From Bacillota bacterium (lineage in GTDB: Bacteria > Bacillota > Clostridia > Peptostreptococcales > Anaerovoracaceae), in NCBI GenBank assembly GCA_025361765.1, contig JANYJS010000094.1:1-64000 (forward strand): DNA of 64,000 nucleotides, read 5' to 3'. The first letter of the stretch is position 1. Each line of letters opens with the position of its first letter. The notes below the pieces were generated by a model. The model saw nothing but the letters and a program-made list of their open reading frames with translations. It did not search any database and was not told the DNA's origin. Made by a program: the position numbers and the translations under genes. Below are positions 1 through 7,798 of this stretch, in pieces.

Positions 1-25
1 CAAAAGCTAATTTTTAAAAATTGAA

Positions 26-140
26 GTTTAATAAGTAGTTTAATAAGTAGTTTAATAAGTAGGTTTAATAATTAGGTTTAATAATTAGGTTTAATAATTA
101 GGTTTAATAATTAGGTTTAATAATTAAGGTTTAATAATTA
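26..140. repeat. Tandem AT-rich minisatellite (12- then 13-bp units)
   Basis: Three 12-bp units GTTTAATAAGTA lie at 26-61. They are followed by 13-bp units GGTTTAATAATTA at 62-74, 75-87, 88-100, 101-113, 114-126 and, after one extra A, 128-140. The units are adjacent with no spacers, so this is a tandem array and not a CRISPR. It lies in the gap before the first gene. No function is visible. Confidence 0.95.
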
Positions 141-235
141 AAGGCAAAAACAGCTGCAGGGGTCTCGTTTTATTTGTGCATTTAGTGTATACTAGACAAA
201 AATGCCCTATAAATGATCTTCTGGAGAATATAATC

Positions 236-1159
236 ATGAAAGTAATCTTTCGACGAATTGGCTTTTCAATCGGTGCCATAATTGTAGTCTTTGCCTTATC
301 TCTAGGCATTATGGCTTATTTAGACCAAGCCACAGCAAATCAAGCCCATATATACCCCAATTATCCAAAAGAAGAATTGAACGTGCTCCTAAGTAACGCT
401 TTCAATGAAAAAGGAGAAATCAGGCTCACGCCAGAGGACTACAAAAGCCTGCTTTATCAGACTGGCCTTGGTAAACCAGCGATTGATGATATTCTAGGCG
501 CGAATGGTGCAGTGACTCCTGAAGTTTTAGATCAATTAAAACAGTTTCAGACGGATTTTTTTGCACCGGTTAAAGTGCTCTGCTCTAAGATCGGCATAAT
601 AACTTTTGAAGAAAAAATAATCAATGATAAGCAAGAAGAAATTAACGGTTTTAATTTTGTTAAACTTAGAAAAGGCGATATATTGATCAACAAATCTAGC
701 CATTCCACTGGCTGGAGACATGGGCACAGCGCCATTGTTATTGATGCAGATAACCAAAAAACCATGGAAGCCATTTTGCTTGGCTACAACTCTACCGCGC
801 AAAACATGGAAAAGTGGAGGAGCTATCCAAGCTTCATACTGCTGAGACTTCGCGAGGATGCTGCGCAGGAAAATGGGACGAGCTCTGAGGAGGCAGCAGC
901 CAAAGCGGCCGATTTTGCAATTAAGTACCTGGATGATATTCCTTATGGTTTAATGGCTGGCTTCATCAATAAAGCGGTGGCTCCAGAAAAGCTTAAGGAG
1001 ACCCAGTGTGCGCATTTGGTGTGGTATGCTTATTTTAATGTAGGATTTGATATCGATTCTGATGGCGGATGGCTTGTGACGCCAAATGATATTGCCAATA
1101 GTAAACTTCTCGAAGTTGTTCAGATCTATGGCGTAGACCCAGCACAAATCTGGCCTTGA
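236..1159 (+). CDS. YiiX/YaeF-like permuted papain-fold cysteine amidase, membrane anchored
   Basis: This 307-residue protein begins with a basic tip and one hydrophobic segment (about residues 8-28), so it is probably secreted or membrane anchored. The second half carries a GDILI segment, then HGHSAIVID with the likely catalytic His, then QCAHLVWYAY with the likely nucleophilic Cys. That order (His before Cys) is the permuted arrangement of the YiiX/YaeF branch of the NlpC/P60 superfamily, whose members cleave amide or lipid-amide bonds; the substrate here is unknown. I chose ATG 236, which has GGAG at 223-226, over an ATG 60 bases upstream that lacks a ribosome site. The gene stands alone. 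Its last bases, including the stop, are partly duplicated just downstream (1146-1179). Confidence 0.75.
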   Translation: MKVIFRRIGFSIGAIIVVFALSLGIMAYLDQATANQAHIYPNYPKEELNVLLSNAFNEKGEIRLTPEDYKSLLYQTGLGKPAIDDILGANGAVTPEVLDQLKQFQTDFFAPVKVLCSKIGIITFEEKIINDKQEEINGFNFVKLRKGDILINKSSHSTGWRHGHSAIVIDADNQKTMEAILLGYNSTAQNMEKWRSYPSFILLRLREDAAQENGTSSEEAAAKAADFAIKYLDDIPYGLMAGFINKAVAPEKLKETQCAHLVWYAYFNVGFDIDSDGGWLVTPNDIANSKLLEVVQIYGVDPAQIWP

Positions 1160-1179
1160 GCCAAATTAAATCTGGCCTT
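1146..1179. repeat. Direct repeat spanning a gene end
   Basis: AAATCTGGCCTT occurs at 1146-1157, covering the last codons and the first base of the stop of the amidase gene. It occurs again at 1168-1179 in the gap, with a period of 22 bp. Confidence 0.8.
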
Positions 1180-1190
1180 CTTTCTAGTGT

Positions 1191-1240
1191 TAATTGAACT
1201 CCAACAAAAATCGGCTGTAATTGAACTCAACAAAAATCGG
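1191..1240. repeat. Two near-identical 23/24-bp direct repeats
   Basis: TAATTGAACTC(C)AACAAAAATCGG occurs at 1191-1214 and 1218-1240. The copies differ by one inserted C and are separated by three bases. They lie just upstream of the thrS promoter. Confidence 0.9.
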
Positions 1241-1245
1241 TTCTC

Positions 1246-1273
1246 TTGACAAAGGTTATTAGATGTCTATAAT
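1246..1273 (+). promoter_or_regulatory. Housekeeping promoter of thrS
   Basis: TTGACA at 1246-1251 and TATAAT at 1268-1273 are both perfect consensus boxes with a 16-bp spacer. Transcription should start near 1280, at the head of the T-box leader. Confidence 0.85.
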
Positions 1274-1279
1274 GAAGGT

Positions 1280-1545
1280 ATAACTAGAATAAAGAAAATG
1301 CATTGATGAGAAAAGTAAGTTTGGATTTTGTCTACAGAGAATGAATGCCTTGGTTGGGAGTATTCTGATTAAGCCAAACTGAAGACCATCTCGGAGCAGC
1401 TGCTGCACTTGGCTGATGATTTCAGTCGATAAGGCTCGCCGGTACGTATTCAAATCGTGTCGTTATAGCAATGAAGAAAAATACTGGGTGGAACCGTAAG
1501 CATAGCTTGCCCCTATTAGGAGGCCGGCTTTATTTTTTGCTCTAT
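1280..1545 (+). ncRNA. T-box leader, threonine specific
   Basis: The canonical T-box TGGGTGGAACCG lies at 1485-1496. In Stem I, helix AGTTTGG (1318-1324)/CCAAACT (1374-1380) is flanked by the loop-E pair AGTA (1314-1317) and GAA (1381-1383). The triplet one base after GAA is ACC (1385-1387), followed by a purine: a threonine specifier. The antiterminator bulge reads UGGA, which fits a U discriminator, the usual one for bacterial tRNA-Thr. A terminator stem with a T-run follows (about 1497-1538). Uncharged tRNA-Thr should stabilise the antiterminator and raise thrS expression. Confidence 0.93.
1497..1538 (+). terminator. T-box terminator hairpin
   Basis: TAAGC and CCCCT pair imperfectly with AGGAGG and GCTTTA, and TTTTTT follows at about 1533-1538. 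This is the alternative fold to the T-box antiterminator. Confidence 0.65.
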
Positions 1546-1570
1546 GAATTAAAGAATGAGAGGAAATATC

Positions 1571-3370
1571 ATGATTAACGAAAAATCAACTGAAGAATTG
1601 AACGAATTGCAGATGCTAAGGCATTCCGCATCGCATTTACTGGCTCACGCCGTTAAAAACCTTTTTCCAGCGGCTAAGCTCGGAATTGGGCCTGCAATTG
1701 AAAATGGATTTTACTACGACTTTGATTACGCGGACAGATTTTCGGAAGACGATCTGATCGCTATTGAAAAGGAAATGGAAAAGCTGAAAAGTGAGCGTTT
1801 GGATATTGAAAGAATGGAGCTTTCTAGGGGCGAAGCATTGAAACTGATGCAAGAGCGGGGAGAGACCTATAAAGTTGAACTGATTAATGATCTGCCGACG
1901 GATGCAATAATTTCATTTTATAAACAAGGAGATTTCGTTGACCTGTGTGCTGGCCCTCATCTTGACAATGTGCGTAAAATTAAAGCTTTTAAATTAATGA
2001 GCCTAACAGGTGCCTATTGGAAAGGCAGCGAAAAGAACAAAATGCTGCAAAGGATTTATGGCACTGCCTTCGCAAATGGTAACGAACTCACTGACTATAT
2101 CAAAATGCTTGAGGAAGCAAAGCTAAGGGATCATAATAAACTTGGAAGAGAGCTTGAGCTTTTCACGTCTGTTGATGTCATCGGTCAGGGGCTGCCTCTT
2201 TTAATGCCTAAAGGCGCCAAGATTGTCCAGTTACTCCAGCGTTTCGTTGAAGATGAAGAAGAAAGAAGAGGGTATCTTCTTACAAAAACGCCATTAATGG
2301 CAAAGAAGGAGCTTTACGAGATCTCGGGGCATTGGCAGCATTACAAGGAAGGCATGTTTGTCCTTGGGGATGAGGAAAAAGACGATGAAGTTCTCGCTTT
2401 AAGGCCTATGACTTGCCCTTTTCAGTATTATATTTATAAATCTAAAATACGCAGCTATAGAGATTTGCCTCTGCGTTATGGAGAAACATCTACTTTATTC
2501 AGAAATGAAGCCTCGGGTGAAATGCATGGCCTGATTCGCGTTAGACAGTTTACAATTTCTGAAGGCCATTTGATTTGTAGACCAGATCAGCTTTCTGAGG
2601 AGTTTAAAGGTGTCGTCGACTTGGTAAAGTTTATGCTTAGGACCCTTGGCATTGAAGAGGATGTCACTTACAGATTCTCGAAATGGGATCCAGATCATAG
2701 AGAAAAATATGTTGGCGGCGAAGAGTCCTGGGAAGCATCCCAGACACAGATGAGACAGATTCTGGATGAACTTGGCCTCAATTATAAGGAAGCAGAGGGC
2801 GAAGCTGCTTTCTATGGACCGAAGCTAGACGTCCAAATGCGCAATGTTTTCGGCAAAGAAGATACTATGATCACGGTTCAAATTGACCTTGCATTGGCTG
2901 AAAACTTTGATATGAGCTATGTGGATAAAGATGGTCTCAAAAAGAGACCCTATATCATTCATAGAACTTCTATCGGCTGCTATGAAAGGACTTTGGCTAT
3001 GCTTATTGAAAAATATGCGGGTGCATTTCCGCTTTGGCTATCACCGACTCAGATTAAGGTGCTTACTGTTACAGAAAAATTCAACGATTATGCCCAGAGC
3101 GTTGTCGATCAGCTTAAGGCAGCTGGCCTTCGCGTTGAACTGGATAGCCGAAACGAAAAAATCGGCTATAAAATTCGCGAAGCCAGAAATGAGCGTATGC
3201 CTTATTTGATTGTCATCGGCGAAAAAGAAGTTGAGGCAAACGTCATTTCAGTTCGTTCGAGGTACGAGGGCGAACTCGGCCAGCTGCCTGTTTCCAGCTT
3301 TATTTCAAAGCTATTGGTCGAAGTCGAAACAAGAAGCCTTAATGCCGCTTTGAAGCCCGTCCAATCATAA
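1571..3370 (+). CDS. thrS: Threonine--tRNA ligase lacking the TGS domain
   Basis: This enzyme charges tRNA-Thr. The protein has 599 residues, whereas classical bacterial ThrRS has about 640. It begins almost directly with the editing domain (HSASH at residues 18-22; the CAGPH motif further on), so the N-terminal TGS domain is absent. The class II catalytic core is complete: a TCP motif supplying the zinc Cys, motif 2 (TSTLFRNEASGEMHGL followed by RVRQF), the zinc His in ISEGH, and motif 3 with IIHRTSIGCYERTLAML. A C-terminal anticodon-binding domain follows. The start at ATG 1571 is set by AGAGG at 1558-1562; an in-frame ATG at 1556 overlaps that site. Expression is controlled by the upstream T-box. 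Confidence 0.95.
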   Translation: MINEKSTEELNELQMLRHSASHLLAHAVKNLFPAAKLGIGPAIENGFYYDFDYADRFSEDDLIAIEKEMEKLKSERLDIERMELSRGEALKLMQERGETYKVELINDLPTDAIISFYKQGDFVDLCAGPHLDNVRKIKAFKLMSLTGAYWKGSEKNKMLQRIYGTAFANGNELTDYIKMLEEAKLRDHNKLGRELELFTSVDVIGQGLPLLMPKGAKIVQLLQRFVEDEEERRGYLLTKTPLMAKKELYEISGHWQHYKEGMFVLGDEEKDDEVLALRPMTCPFQYYIYKSKIRSYRDLPLRYGETSTLFRNEASGEMHGLIRVRQFTISEGHLICRPDQLSEEFKGVVDLVKFMLRTLGIEEDVTYRFSKWDPDHREKYVGGEESWEASQTQMRQILDELGLNYKEAEGEAAFYGPKLDVQMRNVFGKEDTMITVQIDLALAENFDMSYVDKDGLKKRPYIIHRTSIGCYERTLAMLIEKYAGAFPLWLSPTQIKVLTVTEKFNDYAQSVVDQLKAAGLRVELDSRNEKIGYKIREARNERMPYLIVIGEKEVEANVISVRSRYEGELGQLPVSSFISKLLVEVETRSLNAALKPVQS

Positions 3371-3392
3371 CCGATTTAAGGGGGTTAAGACA

Positions 3393-4019
3393 ATGTTTGG
3401 AAAATCAAAGCAGGAAAATGTGTTTTACGACCTTTTTATCGAGTCAATTGGTAAGATTAATGAAGCAGCAGCTTATTTTAATGAACTGGTCAATGATTTC
3501 ACGGATGTTAAACAGAAGGTTACTCGATTAAAAGAAATGGAACTTTCCTGCGATGTTCAGACACATAAGGTTTTAGCAACCCTTAATGCGGCTTTCATCA
3601 CGCCATTTGACAGAGAAGATATTTATCAGATTGTAAAAGAGCTGGATAATATCGTAGACAAAATTGAGGAAGCAGGAAACAGGCTTGCGATTTTTCGGAT
3701 TGCAGAGATCAAACCGGAGGCCATCATGATGGCCGGAGTCATTTTATCCTGTACAAAGGAGCTGGAACTCCTCTTCAAAGGCCTTGATACCCTAGGTAAG
3801 AGTGATTTTCTCCATACAAAAGTCGTTGAGATTAATAGGCTTGAAAATGGAGGGGATGTTATACACAGAAGGGCGCTTGAACAACTCTTCGCAACAGAAA
3901 CAGACCCTGTCGAAATTATAAAATGGAAAAACATTTATGAAATATTAGAGGAAGCCATCGACGTATGTGAGGGTGTTGCAAACCTCATTGAAGGCTTGAT
4001 TTCAAAACAATCCTCCTGA
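3393..4019 (+). CDS. DUF47 / PhoU-like regulator of phosphate transport
   Basis: This is a 208-residue, mostly helical protein of the DUF47 (YkaA, TIGR00153) family, which is related to PhoU. Family members are encoded next to PiT phosphate permeases and are thought to regulate or assist them. The gene lies 34 bp upstream of such a permease, which supports the call. A strong AAGGGGG ribosome site precedes ATG 3393. It is 22 bp downstream of thrS with no visible terminator, so some read-through from the T-box transcript is likely. Confidence 0.85.
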   Translation: MFGKSKQENVFYDLFIESIGKINEAAAYFNELVNDFTDVKQKVTRLKEMELSCDVQTHKVLATLNAAFITPFDREDIYQIVKELDNIVDKIEEAGNRLAIFRIAEIKPEAIMMAGVILSCTKELELLFKGLDTLGKSDFLHTKVVEINRLENGGDVIHRRALEQLFATETDPVEIIKWKNIYEILEEAIDVCEGVANLIEGLISKQSS

Positions 4020-4053
4020 AGAACGAGGCTAAGGCCGAAAGAGGCTAAGCGGC

Positions 4054-5067
4054 ATGAACGGAATTTTCGCAGCGATCACCATCTTGGCTGGGTTTGGCTA
4101 CGCTTTCATCAATGGCTACCATGATGGTGGAAATGTTATCGCAACAATTATTGTCTCAAGGTCCATTAAAGTTAAACAGGCCTTTGTGCTTGGATGTTTG
4201 GCTGAATTTTTTGGTGCCATTTTATTAGGCACTGCGGTAGCAAGGACTATTGGAACAGGCATCGTTGATCAGTCGATCATCCTAGATGGCGGCGAGCTGG
4301 TTGGAACGCTTTTTATTGTGTGTGCCATCGTTGGTAGCATAGTGTGCAATTTAATGACTGCAATTTTTGGCCTGCCTTCTAGTTCTTCCCATGCACTCAT
4401 GGGCGGACTTCTTGGGGCAGGCATCATTGCTTTTGGCTTTAATGCCATAAACTGGACTAATTTCTTGCTTAAGATCGTCCTTGTTATGTTTACGTCTCCT
4501 ATTCTTGGACTGATTATCGGGTTTATAATGATGAGAATAGCCTTAAAGATCTTAATAAATTATACCAAAAAAATTGAAAAACATATTAAGAGAGCCCAGT
4601 TTTTAAGCATGGCAGGCTTAGCCCTCAGCCACGGAAGCAGTGACTCCCAAAAGGCTATGGGCCTCATTTCATTGGAGCTTATGGTGCTTCATGTTAACGC
4701 GGAATTTATCGTTCCTTGGTGGACCATATTCGGATGCGCAGCCATGATTGCCCTTGGCATGTCTGTTGGCGGCTGGAAAATCATGCACACAGTGGGGCGA
4801 AAACTTTATACCGTTGAGCCAGTTCACTCTTTGGCTTCGCAAATTGCTGCAGCTTCAATTATAGCAACAGCAACGATTACAGGTTTTCCAGTCAGCACGA
4901 CTCAGATTGTCACATCTTCCGTTATGGGCGTTGGAGCGGCTGAAAGCTTTAAAAAAGTTAAATGGATCGTCGTAAAAAGAATAGTAGCATCCTGGTTTAT
5001 CACAATACCTGCTGGCGCCGTTGTTTCGGGAGTTTTGACAAAAATAATGCTCATAATAACCGGATGA
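4054..5067 (+). CDS. pit: PiT-family inorganic phosphate permease
   Basis: This is a 337-residue polytopic membrane protein, shorter than the roughly 500-residue E. coli PitA, as is common in Firmicutes and archaea. Both halves of the inverted repeat are visible: NGYHDGGNVIAT near the N-terminus and GLPSSSSHALMGG, then SHGSSDSQKAMG and GFPVSTTQIVTSSVMG. These match the PiT signature (HD..N and P.S.SH motifs). Family members import metal-phosphate by proton or sodium symport. It is probably cotranscribed with the preceding DUF47 gene. The stop codon begins a roughly 35-bp sequence that is duplicated in tandem. Confidence 0.92.
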   Translation: MNGIFAAITILAGFGYAFINGYHDGGNVIATIIVSRSIKVKQAFVLGCLAEFFGAILLGTAVARTIGTGIVDQSIILDGGELVGTLFIVCAIVGSIVCNLMTAIFGLPSSSSHALMGGLLGAGIIAFGFNAINWTNFLLKIVLVMFTSPILGLIIGFIMMRIALKILINYTKKIEKHIKRAQFLSMAGLALSHGSSDSQKAMGLISLELMVLHVNAEFIVPWWTIFGCAAMIALGMSVGGWKIMHTVGRKLYTVEPVHSLASQIAAASIIATATITGFPVSTTQIVTSSVMGVGAAESFKKVKWIVVKRIVASWFITIPAGAVVSGVLTKIMLIITG

Positions 5068-5135
5068 CTATTATTTAGCAAGATACTTAGTTAGCTTTAT
5101 GACTATTATTTGGCAAAATACTTTTGTTAGCTTTA
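5065..5135. repeat. Tandem 35/36-bp duplication starting at the pit stop codon
   Basis: Copy 1 (5065-5099) starts with the TGA stop and ends in GTTAGCTTTA. Copy 2 (5100-5135) is adjacent with only a few differences and the same ending. The copies appear to be an older duplication of the sequence after the gene. Confidence 0.9.
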
Positions 5136-5156
5136 TTTTCACAAATAGATTTTAAT

Positions 5157-5187
5157 TTGAGCAATAAATGACTTTAAGGTATATAAT
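5157..5187 (+). promoter_or_regulatory. Possible promoter of the exporter operon
   Basis: A perfect TATAAT lies at 5182-5187. The nearest -35-like box is TTGAGC at 5157-5162, giving a long 19-bp spacer, so the -35 assignment is weak. Confidence 0.4.
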
Positions 5188-5210
5188 TTAATAAATGAAA
5201 TCGCTGGAAT

Positions 5211-5270
5211 GATCAGTTGTAAGTTTGGAACTGCATTATTGATCAGTTATAAATATTGAACTACAGGAAT
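5211..5270. repeat. Tandem 30-bp duplication in the exporter leader
   Basis: Two adjacent 30-bp units both begin with GATCAGTT (5211-5240 and 5241-5270). They diverge at several positions. They lie between the probable promoter and the ribosome site of the next gene. Confidence 0.85.
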
Positions 5271-5294
5271 AATGAGTTACGAGGAGGTTCGCAG

Positions 5295-6299
5295 GTGGAA
5301 GGGAAAAAAATCGGTGAATTGAAAAAAAACAAAAAAAAGATTGCTGGCGTTGTTCTAGTGATTGCCATTGGGATCATCCTATGGTCTACATTTGGACAGA
5401 ATATTTTTAAAGGAAACGCCATTACGGCTACAGGAACAATTGAAGCAACCACAGTTAAGGTTACTGCAAGAGTGCCGGGCGCCATAGAAAGCATTAATTT
5501 CAAAGAAGGCGATATCGTCAAATCAAACGATGTGATAGCGAAAATGAAAAGAGAAGACATTGCTTCCCTTGTGGCTATGAATGAAGCCGCCCTAACAAAA
5601 GCAAAATATGGCTTAGAACAAGTATCATCCAGCGCAGAGCTTCAACAAATGCAATCCGCTCAGGCTCTGGCAGGAGCAGCCAATGCAACCTATACAAAAG
5701 CAGAACAAGACTATAATAGGATAAAGGCGTTATATAATCAGGGCGCCACTTCACTCACGGAACTTGAGCGCTATCAGACTGCCTATAAAGTCAGCCAGGA
5801 TAACTATACCAGCGCACAGGCCCAGGTGAATGCACTTAAATCAAAAGGCGGAGTCAGCGCTCAGGTCGGTTCGGCCCAGGCAGACGTGGAAAGGGCCCAG
5901 GCCTCTCTTGACGGCGCAAAATCACAATTAAGTGATTTGACACTTACCGCATCCATAGACGGCGTTCTCACTTCGAGAAATTTTGAACCTGGAGAATATG
6001 TGGGGGCAGGCCTTGCAATTGCAACCATAACGGATTTGGAAAACCTTTGGATTAAAGTTTATGTAACGACTACCGAATTGCCAAGAATTAAACTAGGACA
6101 GACTGTCCATTTCACTGTCAGCGGCTATCAAGACCAATTTGAAGGAAAAATTACTTTTATCTCTGATAAGGGAGAATATACGCCTAAGACAGTTTTGACC
6201 GTAAATGAACGTGCCAATGTGGTTTTTGCTGTCAAAATCCAGACGGGAAGTAACGGCGGTGTACTTAAACCTGGGATTCCTGCTGATGTGGTATTCTAA
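5295..6299 (+). CDS. HlyD/YbhG-like membrane fusion subunit of an ABC exporter
   Basis: This 334-residue protein has an N-terminal basic stretch (KKNKKK), one transmembrane segment, a first lipoyl half (ATGTIEATTVKVTARV and the following GAIESI), a long Ala/Gln-rich coiled coil, a second lipoyl half (DGVLTSRNFEPGEYV) and a beta-barrel. This is the architecture of HlyD/YbhG adaptor proteins. Start GTG 5295 is chosen because a perfect AGGAGG (5282-5287) lies 7 bases upstream; an in-frame TTG at 5256 lies inside the tandem repeat and has no ribosome site. It is followed 14 bp later by the ATPase gene, so the three genes 5295-8911 form one transporter. Confidence 0.85.
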   Translation: MEGKKIGELKKNKKKIAGVVLVIAIGIILWSTFGQNIFKGNAITATGTIEATTVKVTARVPGAIESINFKEGDIVKSNDVIAKMKREDIASLVAMNEAALTKAKYGLEQVSSSAELQQMQSAQALAGAANATYTKAEQDYNRIKALYNQGATSLTELERYQTAYKVSQDNYTSAQAQVNALKSKGGVSAQVGSAQADVERAQASLDGAKSQLSDLTLTASIDGVLTSRNFEPGEYVGAGLAIATITDLENLWIKVYVTTTELPRIKLGQTVHFTVSGYQDQFEGKITFISDKGEYTPKTVLTVNERANVVFAVKIQTGSNGGVLKPGIPADVVF

Positions 6300-6313
6300 A
6301 TGAGGTTAAATTC

Positions 6314-7786
6314 ATGATCGCAGTAGACAATATTTCCAAAAACTTCAAAGATGTCATGGCGCTTTCTGCAGTAAGTTTTAATGTTGCAAAAGGAGAACTG
6401 TTTGGTCTAGTTGGACCGGACGGTGCTGGCAAAACTACCCTTATGAGGACAGTTAATGGTTTGATCACGCCTGATAGCGGAAAGATTACCCTTCCTAAAG
6501 GACTTTTAGAATCTGGACAACTGGGTTATATGCCCCAAAAGTTCAGTCTTTATGGGGATTTGACGATTGGTGAAAATATTCACCTCTTTGGCAGTCTTTT
6601 CGGCATAGAAAAAACCTTGATCGAAGAGAGAGCTGATCGGATTTTAGCATTAACAGGGATGAGTTCCTTCAAAGAAAGGATCTCAGATCAACTATCAGGC
6701 GGCATGAAGCAAAAGCTTGCCATAACTGTTGCTCTCATAACACAGCCTGAGCTCCTTATTTTGGACGAACCTACATATGGTATTGATCCTATTTCAAGGC
6801 ATGAAATATGGGAGCTGCTTAAGGAGCTTAACCGTGGGGGGATGACGATCCTTGTTACTACGCCATATATGAATGAGGCTGAAATGTGCCAAAGACTTGG
6901 CTATATCGAGAACGGAACTCTGGAATTTCTGGGCACGCCTGAAGCGTTTAAAAAAGATTTTCCGGATATGTTCTATAAAGCGCCGGAAAACACGAGCAAC
7001 TATCAAACCAAGAATTTGGAGAAAGAAGCTTATGCTATAACTACGACGAGGCTCAGCAAAAGTTTCGGTGATTTCGCAGCGGTTGATGCCGTGGATATTA
7101 AAGTGCCAAAAGGCAAAATTTATGGATTTCTGGGGCCAAATGGCGCTGGAAAAACCACATTGATTAAAATGCTCTGCGGTCTTCTTAAACCCAGCAGTGG
7201 CAGTGCAGAAATCCTTGGAAGCAATCTGTCTTCCGGGAGCGAACAGATTAAACAAAAGATCGGTTACATGTCACAAAAGTACAGCCTTTATGATGACTTG
7301 ACAGCCGAGGAGAATCTACAGTTTTTTTCTGGAATTTATGGCATCCCAAAAGGAGAAATTAGGGACAGAAGAGTAGCGGAAGTCCTAGAAATGGCCAATT
7401 TAGTAGGTAAGGAAAAGACTCTTGCAGAAGCTTTAAGCCCTGGATTAAAACAGAGACTCGCCCTAGGGTCTGCCATACTCTCAAAACCGGATCTTTTATT
7501 TCTGGATGAGCCTACAAGCGGCGTTAGCCCTATAACGCGCAGAGATTTCTTCACTGTCATTAATCAACTGGCAAATGAAGGGGTCACTGTGATCCTGACA
7601 ACTCATTTTATGGATGAAGCAGAACGTTGCGATGTTTTAATGTTTCTTCTTGATGGTAAACTCATCGCTGAAGATACGCCATTTGCATTAAAAAAACTTT
7701 TGCTTCAAAAGGAGCAGGCAAGCGGGAATAACATAGAAAACGTTACGTTAGACGATGTTTTTGTTTATTTGGCGAAACAACAATAA
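6314..7786 (+). CDS. YbhF-like ABC ATPase with two fused nucleotide-binding domains
   Basis: This 490-residue cytoplasmic protein contains two complete ATPase domains. Domain 1 has Walker A GPDGAGKTT (residues 34-42), signature LSGGMKQ and Walker B LLILDEPTYGIDP. Domain 2 has Walker A GPNGAGKTT, signature LSPGLKQ and Walker B LLFLDEPTSGVSP. The degenerate second signature (SPG for SGG) is like that of E. coli YbhF, so the two sites may not be equivalent. The gene sits between adaptor and permease, as in ybhGFSR. The exported substrate cannot be told from the sequence. Confidence 0.88.
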   Translation: MIAVDNISKNFKDVMALSAVSFNVAKGELFGLVGPDGAGKTTLMRTVNGLITPDSGKITLPKGLLESGQLGYMPQKFSLYGDLTIGENIHLFGSLFGIEKTLIEERADRILALTGMSSFKERISDQLSGGMKQKLAITVALITQPELLILDEPTYGIDPISRHEIWELLKELNRGGMTILVTTPYMNEAEMCQRLGYIENGTLEFLGTPEAFKKDFPDMFYKAPENTSNYQTKNLEKEAYAITTTRLSKSFGDFAAVDAVDIKVPKGKIYGFLGPNGAGKTTLIKMLCGLLKPSSGSAEILGSNLSSGSEQIKQKIGYMSQKYSLYDDLTAEENLQFFSGIYGIPKGEIRDRRVAEVLEMANLVGKEKTLAEALSPGLKQRLALGSAILSKPDLLFLDEPTSGVSPITRRDFFTVINQLANEGVTVILTTHFMDEAERCDVLMFLLDGKLIAEDTPFALKKLLLQKEQASGNNIENVTLDDVFVYLAKQQ

Positions 7787-7798
7787 AAGGGGCAATCT

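Larger units (their letters stand above)
1160..1570. other. Gene-free stretch holding repeats, a promoter and the thrS T-box
   Basis: This gap holds a gene-end repeat copy (1168-1179), a 23/24-bp direct repeat (1191-1240), a consensus promoter (1246-1273) and a complete T-box leader (about 1280-1545). I see no protein gene in it. Confidence 0.85.

Noticed and set aside
26-140. CRISPR-like repeat array at the window start
   Set aside because: Units of 12-13 bp are directly adjacent with no spacers, so it is a simple tandem repeat.
6794-7255. 153-codon minus-strand reading frame inside the ABC ATPase gene
   Set aside because: It is a shadow of the tandem ATPase, with no ribosome site and a random-looking composition.
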